Source of the DNA: Symbiodinium natans
Taxonomy: Eukaryota; Sar; Dinophyceae; Suessiales; Symbiodiniaceae
Assembly (NCBI GenBank): GCA_905221605.1
Contig: CAJNDS010000065.1
Span: forward strand, 1-64,000
Length of the DNA: 64,000 bases
Reading direction: 5' to 3'
Numbering within the stretch: the stretch's first letter is position 1; each line of letters begins with the position of its first letter. The translations under genes were made by a program, and so were the position numbers. Positions 34,001 through 44,830 of this stretch are shown here, in pieces. The notes under the pieces were generated by a model. The model was not told where the DNA came from, did no database searches, and saw only the letters and a list, made by a program, of their open reading frames with translations.

Positions 34001-37000
34001 TGGTGATGATAACATCCAGGTGTTGATTTGGGATTTCAGGGAAGCTTCTTTGTGATTTTGCAAGGTTCGCTTCTGGGAACAGCAAGTTCTGCAAGCATGG
34101 GTGGAGGAGGCTCAGCAATCCTTCTTGCGGAGATGCCGCATGGTGCTGCCTGTGTGCTTTCGAGCCGAAGCACCTCACATTGTGGGAGGCGGTTGTCCAC
34201 AGAGAGCTGGCGGAGGTCGAGGACCGTTTGATGGTGGGTAGCATCGGATAGCAAGTGCACCAGGATTTCTCGCTTTTGGCTCGGTCTTCATACATGGCAG
34301 CTTGGATCAGATTGCAGTCGCTGTCTGCAAGGAGTTGCAGGCCCCCAATTTCCTGTTGCTTGAGCTGCGATATTGCATTTGCTGGTACATGAGCAGGGCG
34401 CATGGGATGCGTAAGGTGTTTGTGCGTGGATGTACGGAATGGGCTTATGTCTGCGTTATTCACTAGGCATCATGGGGCATCGTTCAACTGTCGAAGCGCA
34501 GGTGTGCCAGGAGTTCACATCTCAGGTCGGGGATGACTTGGCGCATCTGACACTGTTTGCCTTTGCTTGATCAAACATATCAGACTCTGTTTCACTAAGG
34601 CTATGGCAAGGCAACACTCTGGCTGTCTGGACCGAGCAGACGCTTCAGGTGGCCGTGAAATGCACTCCTGTCACATGGCACTGCCCCGAACAACAAGCCG
34701 ATGCTTACAAGGCTGAGCGCGGCATCTGCTGCATCTCGTGAGCGCTGTAGAAACGAAGTGGTGTGCAGTTCGTCGCTGAAACAAACCACCAAAACACCAT
34801 GGTCCCATATGGTCCCCGTCCTGTCGAGTCTCTGGAGACGCCAGCTTTGCTGCCAACCCAACGAGCCGGGAGCCGGGAGACCCTGTGCTTGTCGCGCATC
34901 GCCCCACGTGTGCGTTTTAGGGTGTTCTAATGTCAAGACTGTACTACTGTTGGCATGTGCCCTCTCACAGCACCCATTCCTGTCGCCCACTCTGCAATCG
35001 GCACGCCCAAAGTGGTGTCAAGCAGTAGCCTTTCTGGAGTTTGGGCAATTGGCAGCATTCAAACAAGGGGGGGGCTCGTATGGTAACTGGCATGCTGCCA
35101 AACATGGTAAACCGACACCGCGCGTGCAACTCGCACGGGGCTTATTCGGGCTTGCATGAGGATGATCTAGTTCGCACGATTGCATGTCCCCTGCGTTGCA
35201 AGAATGTCTTGCGTCGATTAGCGGTTGCACATGCTGTTCATCGCATGTGCGAGGGCTCGGTCTCGGCAAAAAGGCTAAACTGCATAGGCCGCTGCCGTAG
35301 CTGCACCCTCATCCCCGGGTGTGGTCTGGGTGTGTGCTGGTCCTGCATCGCCGCTGGTGCACAGTTGCCCTTTTAGTCCTTTTGCCTGTTGCGGGCACAG
35401 ACAAAAACTGTTGAGAGTCCCCCATGCATTCCTGGTATCAAGAAATTCCAAGCGAGCGGCTGCACTGAGATTGCAGGAATGCGGAGGTGAGGTTAACTTA
35501 TCATTGTGGAGGTGAAGGTTAACGACTTTCACACACGGCCGCATGCGACTGGAGTATGGCTCGTCAGTTGGAGAGTAGTTGGAAGATGCGCAAAGCTTTC
35601 ATGAACCAGCCATATGTGCATGAGCATGCATTGTTGACCAGATACATGGAAAACTTGAAACTGTAGTTGTGACGGTTTCACAATCCGCACCCTGGAAACC
35701 AGGGCTAATTGCAGCATGGATTGCTCGCACTTAGTGGCCAAAGCAGTGGAGCAGCTTGGCCTTCAACGGATTGCTTTTGTTGTTTTTAGATAGCCATTGG
35801 AGGCTTAGCTGAGCTATCGAATGTCTCGACCGCCTGAGGTCATGTTTCAATATGGATGGTGACCTCAAAGTCGAAGCTCAGCAGAATTCACTCGGGAGCG
35901 CAAAGGCAATAGGCCTTTGAGGATCCATATGAGATACTGACATACTTGTTTCACTTGCCTTCGGCATCCTTCGGCCATATCATGAATACCTTCCTGGTTT
36001 CCTTCTCCTCGTTGAAGCCACAGGCGGTGTTGTGCAACGGCTCCGTGAAGGCGGAGTTCCGTGTCTACTCAAAGCTGCTCTCTGCGCCTTGGAATGCCAA
36101 TTGGATGCCGAATTGGATGTTGACTTTTTATTTGCGACCATGAAAATCAAGAAAAAAACAGAGCAGAAGAGGTCCTGCTCGGCATACCGCTCTCAGCCCA
36201 CGCCTCTGCTCTGCCCAAGAACTCGTTGCCCTTTGCCCTTGCCTTATTCCCCGGACCTTCGAGTGCCCTGCCAATGTCAGACACTGGCTTTCAAGTATCC
36301 GCCCGAGTTTCAGGATTCCTGCAGCAGCATTCCGCGCCAATCCTTGTGGTAGTTCTGCCCGAGCTTAATGCAGTGGCGGCCAGACCGGAGAGTCTAGAGA
36401 GGTAGAGGATGTCGCCAGGCGGCGCACTGCCGACCTTTTCGTCCCAGCTTACCTCGGCTCTCCTGTTGTATTCGACTTGGCGCGCCGCACGTGGCCACTA
36501 TACGAAGGTCAAGTCGGGGCACCGGGACACAGCGCAGATCGGCCCCTACACTTCGTGTCGCTGGTGGCAGTGTCTAAACTGCCCATGCGCCGGAGGGGGG
36601 CTGACCCCGTATGCCCTCTCTGCGGGCTGGGGTGCTGGGTTGGGCGTCGGCCTCTCCGGCTCTCGTGGGTGGGTACAGGTTCCATGTGAAGGTCTTTTGT
36701 CGTTTTGTGCCGCCGTAGTGCCGCCCTCAGAAGTACTTGTAGGTGTCTTAAGCCATGTTTTGGCTGCAATGCCTGAAGCCCCTTATGCTGTGCTCATGTT
36801 CGCAGCCGCTTTTTGGGCGTCCACGCCAGTTTCGTCAGTCCCCTTTTTTCGGTGTCCTTGCTACGATGTGTTGGCGCATTCAACGTAGTTCTGGCTAATC
36901 GAAACCTGGACGGGGCCAGAACGGCTTGAAACCCTGCTGCCCACGGTTCCATAGCAGCTGCAAAACCTCCTGTCGCAGGCACGGGCAGATGTTCTTAGTG

Positions 37001-38035
37001 TCTTTGAGGTATTCGGAGAAGTTGTCATTGGGCCGGCTGCGCGGCATGAAGTTCTGTCAGCTTGCCCACTGCATGCTTGCCCCATCTAGCCCTTAACGCT
37101 TGAATGGGTTCCCTCCTGTCGTGACCCCACAGCGTCCCCGAATCTCAGGGCATTCTTGTGGGAAGAGAAGCGTCAGCACTACTCTGCTGTTGAAGGTTAA
37201 TCCGACCTGTCGTAGTGTCGTAATGGGTAGCCATCCCATCGTCCAAGACGCTTACGGCACCAAGGGCTGGTCTCCGACATTGGCGCATCAGGTGGAGAGG
37301 ACCGGGGGAAGGCACAGCAACCCAGCAACCCAACAACCCGAGAGCGACCTTGATTTGAATGCAGGCACACCAAATAGTCATGTGAAGCAGATATCGGCTC
37401 TTTCCATGTCTTTCCTTACGCAGCAAGCCCTGCAGCTCGGAAGCGCGAAAAGCAGAATTGAGGATGCTGCCCAATTGTTTTTGTGAAGGTGGGCTTGTGG
37501 CGTTTGCTCATCACAAGGTGGGAGATCATGAACTTCTCCACAGCGGCCGTCGAGGCTTTCTTGAGGCAGCGCCCGTGGCTTTCGTGCAACCTTGCTGTGT
37601 GGTGACTGGATCGTGAAGAGGTTTCTGTACTCTGGCAAGCTGTCGACAAACAAGACTGTTGCAGTGGAAGCTGCTCTAATGGCGGAGATCTATGACATCC
37701 AGGAGCCCAGGGCACATTGAGAGAGACATGCGTTGAGGTACGGTTCATGATTGTGGTCGTTTGTTGCTTGTCACTCTGACGACTCTTGTGATGAGTTTTC
37801 TGTCTGAAGCTGCATCACTGTAAGATGTCCTTGTAGTACCGATGGCTTGATCCCATTGTAGCACGCGCCAAGAAAGACATACCTCAAGTTCAACTTGGCA
37901 AAAACGTAGGCGCTTCTAGCTTTGTAAAGCTGAGCGAATGTGACGTGGATACTGGGGCTGCTATAGGTGCGCACCTCTCGGCGGTTGTGGCCGTGCATGT
38001 TTAGCATAGACCGCATGCAACAGTTCCCACTAGGG
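31020..38035. other. Gene-poor 7 kb; purine-rich tracts and coding-like debris
   Basis: Contains GAA/GAG-rich runs at 31265-31375 and 31610-31725 and a GC-rich patch at 33040-33360 with no frame of note. At 34060-34250 two plus frames in succession look coding (VLQAWVEEAQQSFLRRCRMV, then LTLWEAVVHRELAEVEDRLM), suggesting a decayed or spliced coding piece. Long minus frames at 31302-32123 and 33855-34463 are low-complexity or unsupported. I see no identifiable gene. Confidence 0.4.
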
Positions 38036-38100
38036 TAGTTGTAACTTCTTTTTTTTGCTTAGTTGTAACTTAGTTGTTTTTTGCTTAGTCGTGACTTTTT
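38036..38100. repeat. AGTTGTAACTT / GCTTAGTTGT short repeat, inverted partner at 38870-38975
   Basis: AGTTGTAACTTCTTTTTTTTGC and TTGCTTAGTTGTAACTTAGTTG-type motifs. The reverse complement (GTTACAACTAAGCG, AAGTTACGAGCAAGC, GTAAGCAAGAAGAGAAG) recurs at 38870-38975. The two lie outside the two telomere-type blocks at 38.1 and 38.7 kb. Confidence 0.55.
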
Positions 38101-38110
38101 AGTACCGGGG

Positions 38111-38232
38111 CACCCTAAACCCTAAACCCTAAACCTGCGAAACGGGTGGGAACTAATCCCTAAACCCTAACCCCTAAACCCTAAACCGTAAACCCTAAAC
38201 CGTAAACCCTAAACCCTAAACCCTAAACCCTA
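38111..38232. repeat. Interstitial telomere-type repeat, CCCTAAA orientation
   Basis: About 14 CCCTAAA units, some CCGTAAA or CCCCTAA, interrupted by a non-repeat stretch at 38135-38157. C-rich on plus, the opposite orientation from 29511-29605. Confidence 0.9.
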
Positions 38233-38267
38233 CTACCATATAGCCCTAACTATAAAACAGGAATTTG

Positions 38268-38440
38268 GCGATTTGATCCATTTTGGCCAGTCTGACCCTT
38301 TGACCTCCCGTGGTTCAGCACGTTAGGCAGTTTGATCCATTTTGGCCCCTCTGACCCCTTTGGCAGCTTATTGTTCAGCACGAATGAGGCAATCTCTGAC
38401 GCCTTTGACCCCCCATTGTTCAGTGCGGTTGGCAGGCTCT
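38268..38440. repeat. About 60 bp tandem repeat, three degenerate copies
   Basis: Units contain TTTGATCCATTTTGGCC, CTCTGACCCCTTTG and TTGTTCAGCACG. Copies begin near 38268, 38328 and 38390, the last truncated at its left. It sits between two telomere-type blocks, as subtelomeric satellites do. Confidence 0.7.
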
Positions 38441-38664
38441 GCAGCTCAGCAGAGCCACGAAGCGCACAGGTTTGACTCAGGACTCAGGGTTCCTGGATGG
38501 AATAACTTGAGGCCTGTGTGATTGTCTGGCCTCTTGGTGCGTCTGAAAAAGAAATTAATGAACTTTGTATTTTCATAATGTTATGGGACTCTTTGGGCGG
38601 GTGGGTTTTTTGCCGTTGCCTACACACACTGCTGGCCTAGTAACTGTTCGAACTTGAGATGCTG

Positions 38665-38755
38665 AACCCTAAGCCCTAAACCCTAAAACACTAAAACCCT
38701 AAAACCCTAAACCCTAAACCCTAAACCCTAAACCCTAAACCCGACCGTAAACCCA
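38665..38755. repeat. Interstitial telomere-type repeat, CCCTAAA orientation, second block
   Basis: CCCTAAGCCCTAAACCC followed by several CCCTAAA and CCCTAAAA units, ending CCCGACCGTAAACCC. Confidence 0.9.
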
Positions 38756-38756
38756 C

Positions 38757-39275
38757 TTGAAGCCTGTAACGGACTGCACATGCTGCAATTCACAGCATTC
38801 GCAGTTTGAGGCCGAAACAAAAGTTATGGGCAGCAAGGGTTTTGGCACCCCTCCTCGGGAAACGGCACGGAAAAAGTTACGAGCAAGCAAAACAAGAAGT
38901 CACAAGCAAGTAAATGTAGCGAAAATACAAGAAATTACAGGTAAGCAAGAAGAGAAGTTACAACTAAGCGTGCTTCCTCGTGTGGCCCTCACCTTCAAGC
39001 AGTGTGCCCTTGTAGCGCTGCTACTAACCGTGGCTGCGGCCCTCTTGATCTCGTGCACATCTCGTGAAGTTGCGCACAGAAGCCGCCTTGGCCTCATGGA
39101 TTCATCCCGCATCGCCGGGTGTCGGATGCAGAGTTATGGCCCCAAGTACGGCCGTTTTGCTCCGCCCTCAGAATGCCGTGCAGGGCATCTAGATTTCATT
39201 TGGGATAACTATGCCCACATGCAACCGGAACAACAATCCGCGGCAACAGCGCTCTACTACCACTCAGCCAAATAG
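38757..39275 (+). CDS. Open frame of 172 codons with one hydrophobic segment, unassigned
   Basis: The frame starts within six bases of the telomere-type block. The first half is Lys/Arg-rich and overlaps the AAGTTACGAGCAAGC-type repeats, so it is probably not genuine. The second half has a hydrophobic stretch ALVALLLTVAAALLIS and ends PEQQSAATALYYHSAK, which reads like a real protein terminus. I recognise no family. It may be the end of a gene whose true upstream exons are elsewhere. Confidence 0.25.
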   Translation: MKPVTDCTCCNSQHSQFEAETKVMGSKGFGTPPRETARKKLRASKTRSHKQVNVAKIQEITGKQEEKLQLSVLPRVALTFKQCALVALLLTVAAALLISCTSREVAHRSRLGLMDSSRIAGCRMQSYGPKYGRFAPPSECRAGHLDFIWDNYAHMQPEQQSAATALYYHSAK

Positions 39276-39279
39276 GACG

Positions 39280-39415
39280 ACATGACAGAAGACAGGACAA
39301 GAAGGAGGACAGATATGAGAAGAGATAGCAGCAAAGGAGACAGGACAGGCAAGAGGACTGATACGAAGAGAGATAGCAAGGCAGAGGAAGCAGGACAGGT
39401 AGGAGGACAGCTAGG
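39280..39415. repeat. Purine-rich degenerate repeat (GACAGGACAAGAAGGAGGA)
   Basis: Irregular repeats of AGGACAG, AGAGATAGCA and GAGGACTGATA; the minus strand reads as Ser/Leu/Cys-rich filler. No gene is inferred. Confidence 0.7.
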
Positions 39416-39499
39416 TCTCCATCCAAGACAATCCAAGACAGGTGGGTTGAGCTTGTTGTTTTGTGACGCAAGACAAAGGCGAGTCTGCCGGTCGTACAA

Positions 39500-39784
39500 G
39501 TGGTACTCCCAGCAAGTAACGCTTTGGGACAGGTTGGGGTGCTCGAAATGACACGTTTTTGGGACGCCAGCACTGAGAAGCCTGCCGGCCTGCTGTTCTT
39601 TGGTGCAATCACCGGCCTGAGAACCTGGGGCTCGAAAAGGCCCTTACTTGAGAGCGCCATCGCTGACCCTGTGAACCGCCGCTTTGCGGGCAATCGCGGT
39701 CTCCCTGTGAGTGTCAAAATTGTGTGCAAGGATTTGCAGAATGTTTCCATCCATGGTCCCCCTCTACAATCTTGCACCCACTAA
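39500..39784 (+). other. Coding-like open segment, unassigned
   Basis: The plus frame includes TRFWDASTEKPAGLLFFGAI, then SAIADPVNRRFAGNRGLPVS, and closes at 39782. Composition is protein-like and a short exon or remnant is possible; no homology is recognised. Confidence 0.3.
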
Positions 39785-42428
39785 GAAAATTGAAAATTCA
39801 CACTTCGAGCATCCCCACCCCGTCCTAAAGTGTATATTTGTGGGGCATACCAATTTGCTCAGACTAGAAGTTCCAAGAACGAAAAGCACACTTGCCTTGT
39901 TTTGCGTAACAATACGACGAACAGCATCAGCTTCAGCTTGTCTTGGTGGCTTGACATGATCATAGACCAAGCACAGTTTTCGCAATATTGGATCAGGAAT
40001 ACGCTTGACTAAGGCTAAGGCTGTGGTGGAATGCATTGACGGATTTCAAGCCGAGCACAGTTCTTTGCAAAGTAAAGCTGCTGGTGGTTTGCGTTTTCAC
40101 CACACGCGCCAGGAACTTACAAGTTTAAGATTACATTCGCAACTCTAAAGAAAAGCCGCGAAAAAACTCATTAACTAATTCGCCATTCCTGCATCTATCC
40201 TTGGGTTTTTGATCATGCACATGATGAAAAAAAACTGTCAGCCAGAAAGCCAAGCGCCTGATGGGGTTTATCATTAACTTTCCGTGCGTTGTCCAAACAA
40301 GGTTGACGAGGGAACTTGATGAAGATTCGTTCGGGCAGGTAGGGTGCAAGGCTGTCATTGCCTACATACCATAATGGGCGTACGGAAAACAAAGGAGGGT
40401 CAGGGGGTGACATGGAGTGTTGTCAAGGTTGAGGCGGCTTTTTAAACACATTAATTACTTGTCGGCTCCTTTTAAGTCAACTCCTTGTGGTTGCCGTTCG
40501 CATCAGTTGTGTCCTTGCTGTTGTCAGTCTTTATATTTTTTGCTGATGATGGTCCAGCATCAAAAGGTGGGTGACAAGGTGTATACAAGTCTTCACAGTA
40601 CTTCCAAAGAATAGCGGCATTGCACGTGACCTGCTCCAGGAGCCCTCCAAGATTTGCGAATCAATGCTGTTGCATGGCACTTCTCTAGCTGATGTTTACG
40701 AAGCTCGTCAAGTTCAGCCGCAGCCACTTGCGGACCACTTTTTTAGCTGGATCAGTCCAGAATGAGGTGCCTGACGGCGGTAGTGACGCAGCCTCTTTTT
40801 CAGTTGTGGGCTGTAGATGGCTGAAGATGACTGTCGATGGCTGCAAGTGGCTGCAGATGGCTGTAGATGGCTGTAGATGTCGGTAGATGTGTGTTGGCGA
40901 TGCGTTGGAAGCTCCGATGTGACTTCGGCTCCGAGGCCATGTTGGAAGTGGCCCATCGGTTTCCGGAAGTCGGCGACAGCCTGCGAGGGGCCTGCCTCAG
41001 ATGCCCGGCAAGAATCCAATTAATGCAGCTTATGCAAGAAGAGCGCCAGTCATCAAAACTGACAGCGAAGCGATGTGTCCACCGCACATCGCCCCAACAT
41101 GTAATAATGTAATACAATTTCGTCTTCCCTGGTGTTAGGAGCTCTTCTGGCAGATCCAGAACAAAGCCTCCAGGATGCTTGGACGCTGAGCCCAAGGCTG
41201 CTGGAAGAGTTATTGGCGACGGCAACGAATGACGCTTGCATGTCTGTATGTTGCCATAACTTTCCAGAATTTCATTTGGTTAAGGTTGTTCGTCTTGGGG
41301 TCGGTGTTGAGCTGACTTGCTACTTGTGCCTGGGGTTGACCTAGTGAACCTTGTGCCGGGTCGAGCCCAGGATATTGGAGATTACGAGCTTGCAAAGATG
41401 ATCCTTTCCTGGCAGGAACCTCTTCGCTTGTTGATATGCTTGTGTGTGACAGTTCATACATGCATCACGAGGCCCGTCTGTATGTGAGCCGTCGCTTATT
41501 TCATGTGGGCATGGGAGGAGAAGAATCCGAACCAAAGCTTCGCCAACATGCTGCAGGCCGATGCCGTGCCGTGCCGTGCCCGTCTTTCTACAAAGACCTA
41601 AAGTACCTAAAGTTCCAAGTGGAAGATTATAGGCCACGTGTAATGCGCTTTGCAGTCGCGCAAGGTGAAACTGGTCGATTGTTGTCAGCCTTTGCCAGGA
41701 CCATGTGAGCCTAGGAGGTCTCAGTGAAGACCGCTATTCCGATATTCGTGCCGACCCCGGCGCCGCTCAGGCGGCTGAAAGGCTGAAAGGCTGAAAGTGT
41801 GTGTGTGTGTGTGTGCGCGTGCGTGTGTCTGTTCTCTAATGAGATGCCCAGACCAGCGGTTCGAGGTGCCTATTCAGAGCAAGTTGGCCTCGGTTTTGCA
41901 GTGGATCAGATGTGGGCACAAGCTCAGGCTAGGAGTGAACGTTGATTTGTTTGGCTTTGGTTCTGTCAACCTGTCAAACGGGTTCTTGCGAATGTGAAAG
42001 ACTCGAAACTCTGCTGTCCATTGCTTAGATTAGGATGTTTTGCATGCTCCCCTGCTTTTTCTTGCACATGCTGTTTGCTGGTTTTTGCTGCTGATAGTGG
42101 CTGTTGCCGCAAGTTAGCGTGATCGAAGGCAAGGACATCAGGAGTTTTGGCGATCTTTTTGTTATGCTTGCTCTTTCATTGTGCAGCTTCCTTGTGTCTT
42201 GGTAACAGATGCTGCAGACACTGGAAACAGCTGGTTTGACTTGTTGTCGTCCTTCTCATTCTCGTCATCGAGTCATCCAGCTGCTGGTCGTCCTCGTCGT
42301 AGTGGTTGTGGTCCTTCAATCAGCCCCGCGAAACTGGATGGGGAGCATTTAAAAGTGGCAGGATGAGCCTGAGATGAACCGGCACCCAACAAGCCAACAA
42401 AGAAGCGCGAGCTGCTGATCCCAACTTT
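39785..42428. other. No gene recognised; minor repeats
   Basis: Includes degenerate GATGGCTGTA-type repeats at 40809-40890 and (GT)n at 41797-41828. A patch at 40610-40765 (plus: RDLLQEPSKICESMLLHGTS) and another at 41130-41235 (plus: ALLADPEQSLQDAW) look coding-like but cannot be assigned. Confidence 0.4.
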
Positions 42429-43700
42429 TTGGCCCCCAAGAGAGATGAAGAAATCTTGGGCCAATTCCACAATGTGACACTGCTTTCGAATGCGGCGCAA
42501 GGCAGGAAGCACGAGGAAGAAGCGTCAGAAGCATTAGTAACATCATCAGTAGCAGCAAACACTGCCCCGCAAACAGTGAACATCAGTGAGCCGGGAACAG
42601 GCTGTGTGTCCTCAGGGCAATGCTGTGTGACTTCTCGTCGCAAGGATACAAGACCGGTGGACTTCCTTGCAGAATGGAGAATCTGGAAGCCCAGAAATTC
42701 TTAAAGCACTTTAAAGAAGCGATGCAACTTCAAAAGCAGCCCAAATTATCAGGTGAAGGTTGTTTCATGCCTGTTTTCAGGAAACTGGTTTGTAGCGCCG
42801 TGCCGCATGCACAGGCTGCCACAGGGGATTGGACACCTGATTTGTTCAAGTACATGGAGGGGAAATGGCAAGACCAGCCGGTGGCTCAGTGAATCTCAGT
42901 GAAGCATGCAGGAAGGAAATAGGAAGGACATGGAAGGAATTGCAGCCTGAGTTCGCCTTGAGGTGCCAGGAGCATCGTCGTACGATGCCTTTTGTGGGCT
43001 GCTGGATCAATCTGATTCCAAGCAGTTTGGGATGGATGCTTGGCCAAGAAACGAGCTACTAGCAGCTGCTTCTAAACTACTAGCTGACATGTGCTGGTCT
43101 GGCTTTAGCTTGCCATGTTAGCATGTGGATGCATGTGGATGCGCAGGAAGCCGCCGCCTCACTCCCATGGGCCACACAAGGCGCAAGAGGAAGTGGCACG
43201 AAATGTGCTGAATCTGGAGCTGCAGCCAGGTACCTGCAGAAATGTTTGTCACGGCTGTTTGCAGCGAGGGGGAAGCACCTAATTGTTGAGTGCACACAAT
43301 GTGCAGACACGCTGCCAGCTTCAGTGTCCCTGTCAAGGTGAAGCCATGACCTGGTTCCTTCCCATCCATACAATCCACGTGAGCGGCATCAGCTTCACCG
43401 ACGCTCAGTGTAAGTTTGGTTGCGCATTTCGTTGCTCTTTGCAGCTGGTATTTCCAGATTTCTGAAACCGGCGGCTCGTTTCAACTGAGGACCCTGTACT
43501 TGGTCTGGTGGCCAATGGTGAAGCAAGTGTCGAAGTTTTCAGCCGCCTGGATTCACAGCCAAGTCGAATCGCTTTGGACCCGATTTGGTGTTGCAATGCG
43601 AAGGTTCCAGCAATGGATGTCACTGGGACTTGCTTTGGTCATCTGCGCGTAGCAATTTCTCCTGCCGTACGAAAGTGCCTGGGCCAAAACCACATTGGAT
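42429..43700 (+). other. Coding-like patches, possibly exons of an unknown gene
   Basis: Successive plus-strand patches in different frames read like protein: 42432-42700 (EEILGQFHNVTLLSNAAQGR), 42677-42760 (MENLEAQKFLKHFKEAMQLQ), 42901-42970 (GRTWKELQPEFALRCQEH) and 43490-43700 (VLGLVANGEASVEVFSRLDS). This is what a many-exon gene would look like, but I cannot set junctions or name a product. Confidence 0.3.
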
Positions 43701-44472
43701 AGAGGGCAGGAATCCTTGTAATAGTTGTCTTGAGGCGCGTTGTGGCAGAGACCTGCTGTCTGAAACTAAGGAGCGAGTTAGATGGTTCAAGCTGGGTGTC
43801 AAGCACCAACCCTTCTCCTCCAAGCTTCAGATACAAGGCGTCGTGCATGCCGGCTGAGCGAGGCGCTTATCGACGTCAAAGCTGTTCATGGAATTTTTCA
43901 CAGGATGCAAATTCCTTTTAAAACGAAGTGAGCTTCTCACTTTACTCGGTAATTGGCCGCGTTTGGCCAGGGCCCTGAAATGCGCCGTCGCACAAGAGCG
44001 CAGTGCAAACAAGGGTGCTTGCCCTCCGCTGTACCATGGCATTTTGCATGCTGTTTTTGCGTTCAGCCCATTGGCAATGTCAATGACAAGGCTGCGCGAG
44101 GATGCCTGTGGCAGGGCCGTTGTGCTGACCCAGACGTCTTTCGCACTCCTCTTGCAGAAATTGGCTGTGTTCGATGCGAGGGGGACGCACACAGAACAAG
44201 TGCTTGGGCAATGTAACCTTTAAGTGATGTTGAGCGCAAAAGTACTATGGACTCCATGGACCCAAGATGTGAGCTGCGGCCCCGGAGCTAAAGATTGCTG
44301 GGCCGATGCCTCGGTGACTCCTTCACGTCCGGTGTGAAAAGGAGCCCGATTCGCAGCTAGGCATGCGAAGCTCTTGCACATGTCCGGTGCAGGGTGACTT
44401 AAGTCAGTAGACTGGTGACGCTGACAGTTTCTGAACTATACGCAGAAAGCTCATGGCTCATTCGAACTGTTG
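43701..44472. other. No gene recognised
   Basis: Frames on both strands overlap (43888-44223 plus, 43827-44192 minus) with no motif. It is the region upstream of the LURP-one-like gene. Confidence 0.4.
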
Positions 44473-44507
44473 CATTTTGGCTCAGTAGTTGGTCTCCATT
44501 TTGGTTC
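44473..44507 (+). other. Possible relic spliced-leader sequence
   Basis: CATTTTGGCTCA at 44473-44484 matches 12 bases of the dinoflagellate spliced leader core (CCATTTTGGCTCAAG), and CCATTTTGGTTC follows at 44496-44507. Genes re-inserted from trans-spliced mRNA carry such relics upstream. It lies about 320 bp before the next start codon. The match is short, so chance is possible. Confidence 0.3.
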
Positions 44508-44830
44508 GTCTCCAGCAGAGCAGCTTGGCTTTCACTCTGCAGTCGGCAGGTCAGCTGAAAATGTCCACGTGCAGATCCAATTGTTCTTCAAGGTGCCGTC
44601 ATCTGCTCGGAGCGGCCGGACAAGGTCTCCATGCAACGCTGTTTTGCTGTGAGCCTCCGCGTCAGTTGTCTTGTGCTTTGCTGCATGGCTAAAGGCGACG
44701 CTTGTCCTCGTGCAGCTCATGTTTTGAAGGTTGCCACACGCTACTAAACGACTAAGTATTCGCAAGGTCCATCACGTGTTGTTATATTGCAGTCTATGCC
44801 GCATCATCTGTATCTGGCAAGTGCTATGCC

